DNA of 64,000 nt from Hsuehochloa calcarea (Eukaryota; Streptophyta; Magnoliopsida; Poales; Poaceae), in NCBI GenBank assembly GCA_036346395.1, contig CM070596.1:22482177-22546176 (forward strand). Direction: 5' to 3'. Within the stretch, counting starts at the first letter, position 1. Each line of letters starts with the position of its first letter. Made by a program: the position numbers and the translations under genes. This document shows, one piece after another, positions 47,821-58,599 of the stretch. The notes beneath the pieces were generated by a model. That model was not told where the DNA came from and did not search any database. It saw only the letters and a program-made list of their open reading frames with translations.

Positions 47821-48356
47821 GCAAAGACGCCACACGGGGCCCCAAGCCCCGGCGCACACTAACTCACCCCTCGGGTGTGAAGTGTATAAACTGACACCGC
47901 GCATGGCCCACGGCCCCGGTAATACACGCGATAACTCGCAAAGACGCCACACGGGGCCCGAGCTCGGCAAGACACTAACTCACCCTTGGGTGTGAAGTGT
48001 ATAACCGACACCGCGCATGGCCCACGACCCGTGAATACACGCGATAACTCGCAAAGACGCCACACGGGGCCCCGAGCTCCGGCGCACACTAACTTACCCC
48101 TCGAGTGTGTGAAGTGTATAACCGACACGCGCATGGCCCACGGCCCCGGTAATACACGCGATAACTCGCAAAGACGCCACACGGGGCCCGAGCTCCGGCG
48201 CACACTAACTCACCCCTTGGGTGTGAAGTGTATAAACTGACACCGCGCATGGCCCACGACCCCGGTAATACACGCGATAACTCGCAAAGACGCCACACGG
48301 GGCCCCGAGCCCCGGCGCACACTAACTCACCCCTTGGGTGTGAAGTGTATAAACTC
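47821..48356 (+). repeat. Tandem repeat array in the 3' untranslated region
   Basis: GCAAAGACGCCACACGGGGC starts units at 47821, 47938, 48051, 48168 and 48284 (spacings 117, 113, 117 and 116). Each unit also has GGCGCACACTAACTCACCC, GTGTGAAGTGTATAA and CACGCGATAACTCG. The array lies directly after the pol stop at 47715, where Tat-lineage elements commonly carry variable tandem repeats. Confidence 0.9.
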
Positions 48357-48390
48357 CCCCTCGTTCTAATTGCAAGGGGCTCCCCTGAGC

Positions 48391-48958
48391 GAGTTAGTCG
48401 CCCTAGGTTTATCTCTCTAGATTCTCATGTGCATTCTGCTTTTGTTGCATCTTTTGAACCACGAGATGTCACTCATTGTGATTGATTGGTGTGACAAAGT
48501 TGTAAAATTGGTTTCCTGACTTATTTACACTTGCTGAGTCATGGACTCACCCTTGCTGTTTGTTTGTATTTTTTAGGTATCTCTTGCGCGAACGTCATGC
48601 ATGGGAAGGGTTAGTGGTATGATCTGTTGCACATGTCCACAAACTTGCATGAATGAATAATTTTGGACTATGAATTAATAATAGAGCAAACCATTAGGAT
48701 GTTTTTATTGGACATGCCTTCATGCTTCTGTTATTTTGGAAATAGAATTGATTAGCGTATCATAGTAGTTTATTTGCGATTATGAATTAAATTGGTTGTT
48801 GAAATATTTGATTATGATATTGAATTTTGTTAGAACCCCTTGTATGCATAACCGTACAATGGAGGTTCTGTCGAAGTTTACTGGAAAGATTTATAATTTA
48901 ATTTGTTATATTATTATTTTAATAGCATTCTAGGCTCATATTGGGTTAGGGTGTTACA
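48391..48958 (+). repeat. LTR fragment of another family
   Basis: This AT-rich stretch ends GGGTTAGGGTGTTACA at 48958, the typical 3' end of an LTR whose start would be TGTAACACC-like. Its 5' part is missing at the junction with the Tat-type element. No second copy was found. It abuts LINE coding sequence directly. Confidence 0.4.
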
Positions 48959-48959
48959 G

Positions 48960-50757
48960 TATTGCCCAAGTGTTTGACTCAATGTCTTGCCCGTTCCTCC
49001 TTCAAGTCCTAAGGCGTAAGGGATTCGGCCCGAAGTGGTGTTCTTGGCAATGCATCATGTTGTCCTCGGCCTCCACCCGTGTCCTTTTGAATGGCCAACT
49101 GGGCTGGCAAATTTGGCATGTGGTCATGGGCTCCGGCAAGGAGACCCCATGTCGCCGATGCTGTTCGTCGTTGTCATGGACGTGCTGAACAACATCCTTT
49201 CACTAGCGGAAACCTCTTCCCTTCTCCAACCACTGGGAGGACCTCAAGGTACTCCGCACTGGCTATCACTTTACGCCAATGATACAACACTTTTCCTTAC
49301 CCGATTGCATCAGATTTGCATACAATCCAAACTATCCTACAGGTCGAGGCCACAGGATTATATACTAACCTCTCCAAGAGCTTCGTCTCTCCAATCTGCT
49401 GCTCCGATAACAGCTTTGCCTCATTACCAATGAACTTCAATGTATTGTGGCCAACTTCCCTTGCAAATACCTAGGGCTGCCCCTATCCTTGAGGAAGCCG
49501 AAAAAGAGTGACTTTCAACCTCTCTTGGATAAGGTCACTGGTCAACTATAGAGCTGGCAAGCCCATATGCTTACACAAGGAGGTCGCCTTGTGTTGGTCA
49601 AGACGGTTCTTACGGCTCTCCCCATCTACGCCATTATGGCTCTAGACCCCATCTTTGGGTGATCAAAGAGATTGACAAATGGTGACGTGCTTCCAAGGGA
49701 AAGGAACTGAGACAGTCGCTATAGGTCGCTGCTTGGTGGCTTAGCCCTCGGTTTGTAGACCTACTGAGTGCAAGGGACTAGGCCTGCATAATCTTCGTGT
49801 CTCGGCCATGCCCTTCGCATCAGATGACTTTGGTTTCAGCGTGCATGGCCCTCACGATCGTGGCAGGGACTCTCTATACAAGCCAGCAGTACAGAGCACA
49901 ACATGTTCCAGGCTTCTCTCGTCGTCCAGCTTGGCAATGGCGAGCATGCCTTGTTCTAGTCCAAATGGTGGCTCAATGAGTAGAGCATCCCCACCATAGT
50001 ACTAACATTGGTGAGAATAATTCCGCTCGCAATACAGAATACAAGAACGGTTGCAGAGGCTTTATTTAACGGCGTGTAGGTCGCGGACATTAGGGGTTGC
50101 CTCGACGCAAATATCATTTCAGAGTACCTACGGTTGTGGGACTTGGTGCAGAGCGTTCGCATAACGCATGGGCAGGAGGATGCCATTATCTGGCGATGGG
50201 AAACCTCGGGCCAGTTCACTTCAAGATCGGTCTATAATGCGTTCTTCATTAGTTCCCAACAATTCACGTGTGCTGACACCATTTGGAAGGCTTGGGAGCC
50301 TTTGAGATGCAAATGCTTCGTGAGGTTGGCGGTCCGTCGGCAGTGCTGGATTGCAGATCGACTCGAATGTTTGGCCTCCAAAACCAAGGAGTATGTGTCT
50401 TCTGCTGCTCCACTAGTGAAAAAAAATTGAAAAAATCTCCTTGTTGGGTGCACCACCACTTCTCAAATCTTGTCGCGCTTCCTACTGCTTGTTGGATTGG
50501 GGCGTTGTCTCCTTGTGGGCCAAACTACCCTAGAAAACTTCTGGATTTCAGCTCGCCAAACGGTCTCAGGGAAGCGTCGGAAGGCGCTACATTCGTGCAT
50601 CACCCTCATCTCCTGGATGATTTGGAAGGAGCGGAACAATACAGTGTTCAACAACGAGGCCACGTCGACCGACCTTCAGCTTCAAATGATTTGGGATGAG
50701 TACTACCAATGGCGCATGGCGGGAGCTCAATGTTTGGAGGCGCTGTCATCCTCGTAG
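48960..50757 (+). pseudogene. LINE ORF2 reverse transcriptase and zf-RVT remnant
   Basis: 48970-49188 has VFDSMSCPFLLQVLRRKGFG and STRVLLNG. The overlapping frame 49035-49433 has LRQGDPMSPMLFVVVMDVL and the active site as YANDTTLF, where plant LINEs have [FY]ADD. 49440-49620 has KYLGLPLSLRKPKKSDFQPL and then GGRLVLVKTVLTALP. 50134-50757 covers the zinc-finger-like zf-RVT region (IIWRWETSGQFTSRSVYNA, then MIWKERNNTVFN near the end). Several frame changes and the active-site change make it inactive. Confidence 0.8.
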
Positions 50758-50794
50758 TAGTTGCTTAGTCCTCTTTTGCACCCCCACCCCCACC

Positions 50795-50812
50795 CTCTCT
50801 CTCTCTCTCTCT
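50795..50812 (+). repeat. (CT)n microsatellite in the LINE 3' region
   Basis: About nine CT units follow a CCCCCACCCCCA stretch. Confidence 0.8.
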
Positions 50813-51450
50813 TTCCCTTCCCTATCCCCTTAAGTCGCTTTGGTCGATTACCTTTTTTTATCTCTATATATCCAGTTGTTTTGTTTCCAGATTCATTCTT
50901 TGTATTTTTGTTGTTGTGCTAACTTCTTCTTAATGGAATGACATGTAATTCTTTTGCGCGTTCTTGGGAAAAAAAAATACTAAAAGACAAACAACAACTT
51001 GAGACAAAAGCAAGCACCGATTCCAACTTGTGGGCAAAACAATGGGCATAGAAAGCAGATGGGTTTTCATCAAGTATGTGTTTGTTTCTGCATGCTATTA
51101 AATTATCCTCTCATATTTCAAAATTCATCGTAACCCTGCCCCTCGTAATCTAGAAATTGATAAACCATGCCGAGCAAGCAAACCAATCAAAGCTTCCTCT
51201 AATGCAGCGGGTGTATCCTCGCCGACACACTCAAGACCAAGAAATCTTTTTATAACATTCCCTTGCTTATTCACAAACCTGCATGCCACAAATTAAAATA
51301 AGTTAAGAAAGCACAACAATGGAATAATGGATAAAAGTTTCAAATAGAAAACATATAAACAACTGCAAACCTGACAATAACATCCATTTGCTATTTTGCT
51401 CTCGATTGGCATATCGTGGGACTCATCTATAGGCACTACTACGAAAAGCT

Positions 51451-51735
51451 CATCACGACGGTTCTAAACCGTCATCACAAAGCGATTTTTGAACCGCTCA
51501 ATTTTTGTGTCTGTAATGACACGAGGTCATCACTGACGGTTTTTAACCGCTCATGAAAATGATATCACGAGCGGTTCTATTCACGAACCGTCGTGATAGC
51601 ACACATCACTGCACGGTTCGTGAATAGAACCGTGCGTGATAATCTATTTTCGCGCACGGTTCGTGAATAGAACCGTGCGTGATATTCTATTTTCACGCAG
51701 CGGTTCTTGTTTAGAACCGTGCGTGATAGTTTTTT
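51451..51735. repeat. Left hairpin array of the CACTA element
   Basis: About six inverted-repeat units follow each other, for example 51604-51643, 51649-51686 and 51692-51730. Each is a CACGGTTC arm, a loop of about 8 bases (such as GTGAATA) and a GAACCGTGCGTGATA arm. Spacing is about 45 bases. Confidence 0.85.
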
Positions 51736-52373
51736 CTAGGGAAAAAAGCAGCGGATTTTCACCGTATGGAGCCTCATGAATGAATCTGATATTGATTTTC
51801 GGATTTCGCTAGCTTTCCCACAATAGCCAGAGCATCACAATAGCATCAACTCAATCCATTCACAGAGCACTAAAAACAACACGACATGCATCACCCACAT
51901 CACCCACATCACAGTAGCATCAACTCAAACAATTCACAGAGTACTAACACATCACAGTAGTAATCTACATCACAGAGCAAAAGGGGGGAGTAGAGAGAGT
52001 GAGGTCGTGGGAGGCTGGGGTGACGAGGTCATGGGAGGCCGGCGACGATGAGGCCGGGGCAAGGTGGAGGAGGCCGCAGGCGACGAACTCAGGGGAGGAC
52101 GGGCCAACGAAGTAGAGGAGGCCGGGGGCGACGAGGTCGTAGGAGGCCGGGGGCGACGAGGTCGTGGGAGGCCGGCACAGGTCAGGCGAGGTAGAGGAGG
52201 TGGAGGAGGCCGCGGGAGGGGAGGCCAGAGGAGAAATGACAGAGGGGGAGAAATGGCAAAGGAAGAGATGGAGATGGCAAAGGGGGAGATGAATGACTCT
52301 GTTAATATAGAGATATTTTCGGGAGCCCGCCATTATGTGCAAATTTTCGTTTTCCCGCCTAACGAAACCAAAG

Positions 52374-52545
52374 TATCACAGACGGTTCATGGTTAGAACC
52401 GTCTGTGATGGTTCACAGATATGTAGATATCACAGACGGTTCTCTAGAACCGTCTGTGATAGTGACATACCACAGACGGTTCGTCTTGGAACCGTCTGTG
52501 ATTACTTTATCACAGACGGTTTCCAAGAACCGTCTGTGATGAGGC
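52374..52545. repeat. Right hairpin array of the CACTA element
   Basis: Four units (about 52375-52410, 52427-52460, 52470-52501 and 52507-52541) each have ATCACAGACGGTTC, a short loop and GAACCGTCTGTGAT. The arms are longer and more uniform than those on the left and use CAGACGG instead of CGCACGG. Confidence 0.88.
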
Positions 52546-52869
52546 GTTTTCTATAACCTGTTTTGTAGTAGTGAGGTATGAAGAAACGACTATCACCAAT
52601 CTCTCCCAAAATTACCTTGGTGGCCTCCTATGCCCAAGCTTTTGCAAGATCCTTTTGAACCCACGGAGAAGTTATGTCGCAGTTTCCAGGAGCTTTTTCA
52701 TCATAGGCACGCCTCACTTCCTGCTTGTTCTCTTTGTACCAATCTATCATATCTTGAAGATTGTCCTTGTTTATGGACGCGGAAGATTGCTCGTGTTCAC
52801 AAAACAAAAAAAAGCTTGACCTTGTGTTAGGAGATATCCTGCACCACCAAGGGAAGCATTCAAACAAAC

Positions 52870-53170
52870 GTTATACGAACTTTCCGCGTAGAAGTAGTGG
52901 GCTCACTTGCACTGTCCCGACGACCGAGCCGGAGCCGAAATGCTGCCTGCGCACCACTCCCTCGCCTCCTCCGCCGAGCGCACGAGCCTCCGCTCCACGA
53001 TGGCCGCCGCAGCCCACCAAGGCACCGGGCCTCAGCGACGTCCAGGTTGGGCATCGTTGCAGCTCGCTGCAGCCTCTTGGTCTTTGGGGTTGCTGTTTCA
53101 GTACAGCTAGCAGTAGCAGTAGCAGTAGTAGTAACAGTAACAGTGTCATTTTTTTGCAGTTCCTAAAGTT
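52870..53170. other. GC-rich patch with overlapping ORFs
   Basis: Both strands and several frames are open for 60 to 90 codons because of GC-rich composition and a CAG/TAG trinucleotide run (53107-53147). I recognise no protein family. Confidence 0.3.

Positions 53171-53173
<3 letters not shown>

Positions 53174-53233
<60 letters not shown>
53174..53233. repeat. (AT)30 microsatellite
   Basis: This is a perfect 60-base AT dinucleotide run. Such runs can fold back and are often length-variable. Confidence 0.97.
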
Positions 53234-53235
<2 letters not shown>

Positions 53236-53699
53236 TGGTGACATGAGGGAAAATAAAAAAAGAGAAAGAATGAGGCCGTCATCTCACACAGCAACGGACA
53301 CATCACGCGAAACAAAGCACTAACAACAAAGTTTTTTTGCTATTGGAGCGCTGACGTCGTCTATTCACGCGGAACAATGCACTTTTTTCATGTAAAGCTT
53401 AAATGCTTATGATACTTTAAAGAGACAATGTATTGGAATAGCTGTCTTTAAAATTATCTTAAGATGACATAGAGTATACCAGAGATTACCTGAAAGACAA
53501 ACTATTCCTAATACTTCCCACTAGACTACTATCTATTGCTTAATGCTTCCCACTAGACTCCTCCCCAACATTGCACACACCCTTATGCTACCTCCACTAA
53601 CGAGGAGCTTTCTTGGTTCTCCAAAGAGACGCTTGGGGGGCAAGACCCTTGATTTAGCTGGTCTTCTTTCGAAGATTACCAGTTGTAAGTTGGTTTGCT

Positions 53700-53930
53700 C
53701 TGTACTGCAAACCACATGAAGAACTTGCATCTCATGTGTGTGATTTTAGAAGATGATTGTCAGGAGGTCGTCAGGCTATGGATGCAAACAACCAAGAACA
53801 TATTTTGTGGTAGCGAGTATTAATTCTTGAATTTATTTAGAGAGCTTGGTAGAGATTGTGCTTATTTTTGTTTCAAGTTTGTTCGATCGCAAGGTAATAG
53901 CGCTGCCCATTATTTTCTGAAACAAAAAAG
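53700..53930 (+). pseudogene. RNase H-like (RVT_3) remnant
   Basis: One frame reads VILEDDCQEVVRLW and a neighbouring one GRDCAYFCFKFVRSQGNSAAH. These match in order the DC-x-VV-LW block and the C-terminal FVRRQGN-AAH block of plant RNase H-like domains found after LINE reverse transcriptases. Stops separate the two blocks. Confidence 0.45.
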
Positions 53931-56390
53931 AAATACATGTAGAAGGAACTACATGTTTTAGTAATAAAGCAGGGAAAAACATCCAAATTCAAGCCAAAGA
54001 AGAAATCTAATCTAGATGGTGGGGTTCAATGGAGGCTCATAAGCAGTCCATTATTGTGTTTCTTTTGATTTTACACAATAGGGTATGCAAGAGTGGTGGT
54101 CTTTATGCCCTCGATTCGTTGCAGCCACCCGGAGAGACGAATGTAATCTTTGTACGGAGTACAAGATTGAAGAGAAGAGCATAGAGTTGGGATTAAGACA
54201 GAACTTGTGGAATGCTTGGAAAGGGAGGATTTGGGACCAAATTTTTAGAAATCCTAAAAGCTCTTTTTTCGCGAGGAAAAGGAGGGATTTCATAGATTAC
54301 TCATGAGTGTTACGATCGTCCAAGCACAAAATATGATTAATTACAAAAATCCAAAAAGTTCTTCGGGAGTTTCAATAAAACAAACTACTTAAGATCTATT
54401 TTGGGAAACACAACACAAATTCTTAAAAAAAGTTAAATCTAAAATATGCCATCTAAACAACCGCTAAACCTCTCAATACACATCCCAAAATTTCAAAACT
54501 ATTATATATTTATGTTCAAAATCTCATTTTCTGAATTTTGAGCTTTTTCCAATTTTTTTCTGCTTAGTTAAAGCTTTTTTGTAATTTTTAGCTGCTAAAA
54601 ATGCATTTTCGAATTAATAAAAACTTGGTAAAAACCTAGAAATAATTTATTCTGGTTCTAAATAGTCTAAAGACAATCTCCCAAAAAAAATCAGATTTTT
54701 TTTAGATAAATTTGGTAATTTTATGAGCTCAAATGTTATTCCTGGAATTAAATCAACGAGAAAATGATTTAAAATTTTAAATCAACTGCAGACCGTCTTC
54801 CCAAGGATTGGCCCGGCCTATTACTGTTTTGACCCAACAATCGCCCGCACACTATTCCCTTCGCAGTCGTCTTCTACTTACCACCCGACCGCATGCGCAT
54901 CGTGGCGAGCTCGCGTGTACGCCCACGGTTGGCGGCCGCAACACCCACCACTTCACCTCCCCTAGCAAGCTGTCGCCTTCGCCTCTCCCTGTCCCATCAT
55001 CACAGTTGTCATCAATCCCCTTTGTTGCCTCCGCCTGTCGCGCATGGACAAGAGAGAGCTCGTGCCACTCCGTCTGTTTTGTCGTGTGTCGCCCGCGAGA
55101 AATAGTGTCTTCGCTCGTTGTTCTCCTTCCTATTTCAGCCAAGCCGCGCGCATCATCAAGGCCAATTCGCCATTTCTAGTTGTGGGTTTCGATGACATTG
55201 ACGTCGAATTCTAGGACTTGAACCCTAGTATGTTGCCTATGGGCTAAGGCATATCACATGAGCCCATTATCTTTTATTTATTATTTATTTCTGCTATAAG
55301 TACTCTGTGTGATTTATTTGGTCGGTCGGTCATTTGTGTAAAACTTGGTCAAGTAGATCTATGTATGACTACTTAATATTATGTACTACTCTGTTTATTT
55401 ATTAGTGTATAAAAGTGATGCAACGATGTATTATGTGTGTGCTAGCTACTAATCATAGAACTAGTACGGTAAACACATATGATTCAGAATTAACTTTCTG
55501 AGTCAGACATCTGAGATGTTTTGTATTTGAATTTGAAGTCAAATAATATATCCTCTCCATCTAGTCTTGTACTCCTATTCGTGGAAGAAACATGCTCCGA
55601 GATATATTTCGACCATATTTGGGGGAGCTGTAGCTTTTGTCATAACATGCTTTTTAGCTTTCTAGTTGAAAAGAAGCTGTAGCTAATGGCTGTAGCTTTT
55701 CTTGAAAGGTTGTTTGGTAGTCTGACTTTTCATTGGGTGACTAATTATTCTGAGTTGTGAAATGTTTGAAATATCCCTAAGACAAATGATACTTATTTGG
55801 TACTGATTAAGCTAATTCATACAAATAATTTGTAACATTAATGCATTTAGCTAATCATAGACATGACGTCAAACGGATTTTATACAAGTTCGGAATTATT
55901 TTTTAGTTGTTATTCTATGCTTATCGTGTCTTACACCAATCACTACCAACCTTTTGTACAAATTTATCATGTTTGTTTGTTGATTCAGTAATTCATGTAG
56001 ATAAACAAAGAAAAAAAATTCATGTGCAAATTCAAATGCGACGATTTGTGTTCATTTGTGCTCAAACTAATAATGAAATCCAAACATTTGTGTTCACTTG
56101 TGTCCAAACAAAATTCTACATTTGGACCAATTTGAATCCCAATATGAAATCCTAATCTACGTGCACGAATCATCCGAATCTGATTTTTTACAATCAAGGA
56201 CTACATTTGTGTTCATCAAAATCCCATCAAAATCTATAACAAAAATAAAAGGAAGGTTCAGGGTGGTGAGCTCGGAGCCGAGGTCGGAGGGGACAGCGAG
56301 CTGGTCGACGGAGGAAGCGACAACAAGCAGCGGTCAGGACCGAAGGTAGACGACGGCGGGTGGGATCGGGAGGCGGCGAAGTCGACCGGA
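53931..56390. other. No recognisable gene
   Basis: 54320-54790 is very AT-rich. 54808-55179 and its minus-strand counterpart are open frames of Ser/Pro/Arg-rich composition with no family signature. 55190-56230 has only short ORFs. 56270-56400 is a GC-rich patch. I see no repeat boundaries. Confidence 0.35.
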
Positions 56391-56399
56391 GGAAAGCGA

Positions 56400-57157
56400 T
56401 GGTGGTGCCCCCTAAAGAATCTAGACCCACCATTATTAGTTAATTGAGTATTTTGGTAATTAATGACAATTATAATGTGGACTAAATTTTTTATGAGTTA
56501 GTGAAACAGGTTGAGTCCTACGATGACAAAGACTTATGATGTCATCGTGTGTTGATGAACATCAAGATAAGGTCATGAAGTGAAGAAGATCATCATGCGT
56601 TGATGATATTCAAGACAAGATCCCGGACTTGGAGTGAAGATGTTCGTCATCAAGTGATCACTTCAAGATGGATGCTTAAGGCAAAGGTATGACTAGCTAG
56701 GCTAAGGATCTGTTTCTTAGTAATTTTACCGGTCTTAGTGTTTGGTGTGGAGACCGATTTGCTAGTATAGGTTGTCGTACTATTAAGAGCAGTCTTGACT
56801 AATATCTTGAGTATGTCTTGTGTTGATAGCTCTTAGTGCTTGTTGTAGTTCTCTTTAGCATATTGCCGATATGCGAATAAGTTTTGCAAATAGTTAAGGC
56901 TCGTGCATAACCCTTATAACATGTTACTTTAGTTTGCGAATCTATTTTGTAAATGGTTTAAGTCCATGTACCAAATTAATTGTGACGTGATTCTAAAAAT
57001 CAGCAAATGAGTTTTGCAACTTGTTGAGAATTTTGCCTTCATCCCTTGTTTGCATCGCGCATCAATTGGCAAATGTGTTTTGCAAATTGAGTCGAAGTGA
57101 GATGCAAAATCTGTTTTCAGCCTTGTTGGTAGTGGGCGGTCTGACTGGCCCTTCCTC
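56400..57157 (+). repeat. LTR part of copia-3
   Basis: The plus strand here matches the minus strand of the copia-2 LTR in a series of landmarks in the same order: TTTGGTAATTAATGACA, GTCCTACGATGACAAAG, ATTTTACCGGTCTTAG, GAGACCGATTT and GTACTATTAAGAG. It is therefore a related copia LTR in the opposite orientation. The start is near 56400 but not sharply defined. A GGCGGTCTGACTGGCC motif lies at 57135-57150. Confidence 0.55.
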
Positions 57158-57162
57158 GGTAT

Positions 57163-58429
57163 TGAAGGGATACAGGTAGGCTACACTAGCTGGTAATTCA
57201 AAAATTCTACCACGTAAATAGGATGCCAGACAAGTAAGAGATCACAGATCGTTACCACCAGACGCGTAATGCAGCGGAAGATGAGTTGGAGTAGCCTGGT
57301 CCAACAAAGAGCATGTCGATGTAGTGGTCACAGTCGATCGTCCGACGTAGTTGATCGTTCAACGTAGTCGATCGCCCAGCGTAGTCGTCGCCGATTGTCT
57401 CCTCCAGCAACCGATCGCTTTCCTTGCAATGTCGCGGATCGCCCTCGAGTGCAACAGCAACCGCGGTAGCGCCTCTACAGTATCCACAGTCCAAGGTAGG
57501 AACACCGTACGTCGGTGTGCTGGCACCAAGTTGCACAGAAAGGCTCTCTCAAGAAGATGGCGGCTAGGGTTTGGAGCAACTCACGTCAACTCTTATCGTG
57601 TGTCTCCTATGTTACCTATCTCTATTCCCAACAGCCTCAAGCATCTCCCTAAATAGTGTCTGTGACGGATCCTATCCGAACACATTTGACGAATCGTATC
57701 CGTACTGATTTTTTCTAACCCGTTAAGTATGTGACCCTATAGATTTATACATAATCGGTTGTAACTCAGAAACTCCTATCCGATCACAAGTCGTCAGTGG
57801 CACCTAGCAGGACATAATGATTCCCAAATACACACGAATTATATCCAACGAACCTTAATGCAAAATGGTCTACGACTAGATCCTCTTTGGTCTCGACAAG
57901 TTCGCAACTCCGTACGACCAGGTTTCAACCAGCCTACGACCAACTCATATTTGATCTCGACCTGTTCGTAACTCCTTACGACCAGGTTTCGACCACTTAG
58001 TGATCATGTTCGACCAGCTTATGACTAGCTCGTATCTCTACATGACTAATCCGTATCTGATCGAACTGAACGACCAGCTCGTGTATTCTCCTTTTGCCTC
58101 ACGATATTTGGTTGAACTCTAGGTGAGATGCTGTGTCATCCATAGATTGTTCAATACTTTCTCGATCAAGTGTCAGATAACTTCATGTTGTTGAACTGTT
58201 CGACCACAAGCGGTATGGTCGTGCACTTTCCTTATCCGACCACATCGAGGGCCCCAAAGACATCTCTCTTGTTATGTTAGGAGGGGCAAATCCCATATCC
58301 GACCAGTCATATTCCTCCGCATGTTTTATATCATACTCGAAAGCTATCTTTATGACTATCCGATTACGGAGTAGCCTTTGGCAACCCCAAAGTGTACTCT
58401 TACACATGTAGGAAACCATGTTGATCTCA
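57163..58429. repeat. Probable solo LTR with CGACCA motifs
   Basis: TG at 57163 and CA at 58429 bound 1267 bases flanked by GGTAT on both sides (57158-57162, 58430-58434), a perfect five-base target duplication. Inside, TACGACCAG and TTCGACCA recur at least eight times (about 57915-58090). No coding or internal part is present. The boundaries rest on the duplication alone; the stretch to about 58586 may belong to the same repeat. Confidence 0.5.
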
Positions 58430-58599
58430 GGTATAAGGATTATACATCATCATTACTTGAGACCAACTGATGATACATAAAATCATAATAATCTCAGCGG
58501 TGTCTCAAGGTGGGTCAATCCAACACCATGTTCTCTAACATGTGTTCCTCACAACCCCATACCCTGAAAGAAGCACTTATCGGACAGATGTTATGCGCC

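Larger units (their letters stand above)
41517..48390 (+). mobile_element. Gypsy retrotransposon of the Tat type (two RNase H domains)
   Basis: The plus-strand order is 5' LTR (41517-42324), primer-binding site (42326), gag (42377-43756), protease (43775-44111), RT (44610-45430), RNase H (45480-45900), a second RNase H (45907-46270), integrase (46600-47715) and a 3' untranslated region made of tandem repeats (47821-48356). A second RNase H between the first one and integrase is the hallmark of the Tat lineage. The 3' LTR is missing; the element stops near 48390. Many frameshifts and stops show that it is dead. It lies inside the gag of the gag-only gypsy element. Confidence 0.85.
48960..50977 (+). 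mobile_element. LINE (non-LTR retrotransposon), 5' truncated
   Basis: The plus-strand remnant begins inside the RT domain and ends in an A-tract (50969-50977) after a 3' region with a CT microsatellite. The 5' part (ORF1, endonuclease) is absent, as is usual for LINEs. No target duplication could be assigned because the left flank is an LTR fragment. Confidence 0.75.
51434..52573. mobile_element. Non-autonomous CACTA element, 1140 bases
   Basis: It starts CACTACTACGAAAAG and ends TTTTGTAGTAGTG, terminal inverted repeats of about 13 bases. The 3 bp target duplication AGG is perfect (51431-51433, 52574-52576). Both ends carry arrays of short hairpins built on an ACGGTTC/GAACCGT core. The middle (52000-52220) is a GC-rich repeat that yields a spurious Pro/Ser ORF. 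No transposase is encoded, so it would need TNP2 and TNPA from another element. The ends differ from those of the CACTA element at 10114. Confidence 0.93.
51130..52860 (-). pseudogene. TTF-type zinc finger/hAT-like protein (DUF4371), split by a CACTA element
   Basis: On the minus strand 52867-52628 encodes NLQDMIDWYKENKQEVRRAY, then a CDITSPWVQKDLAKA segment characteristic of DUF4371 proteins, stopped by TAG at 52618-52620. The same frame continues EATKVILGEIGDSRFFI up to the CACTA insertion at 52573. It resumes on the other side (51430 leftwards) with IDESHDM, the family's DESRDI position. A likely intron (about 51290-51372, ending TGCAG) is followed by RFVNKQGNVIKRFLGLE and LARHGLSISRLRG. 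One base is shifted near the intron. Such proteins are relatives of hAT transposases. Stop, frameshift and insertion make this copy a pseudogene. Confidence 0.75.

Noticed and set aside
47821..48356. Possible CRISPR-like array
   Set aside because: Units are contiguous with no unique spacers, the genome is a plant's, and the array lies in a Tat-type 3' UTR.
52761..53246. Plus-strand ORF ending in a Tyr-Ile run
   Set aside because: The tail is the (AT)30 microsatellite and the front is antisense to the DUF4371 pseudogene.
54808..55179. Ser/Pro/Arg-rich ORF of 123 codons
   Set aside because: Both strands are open, there is no domain, and no splice or promoter context supports a gene.
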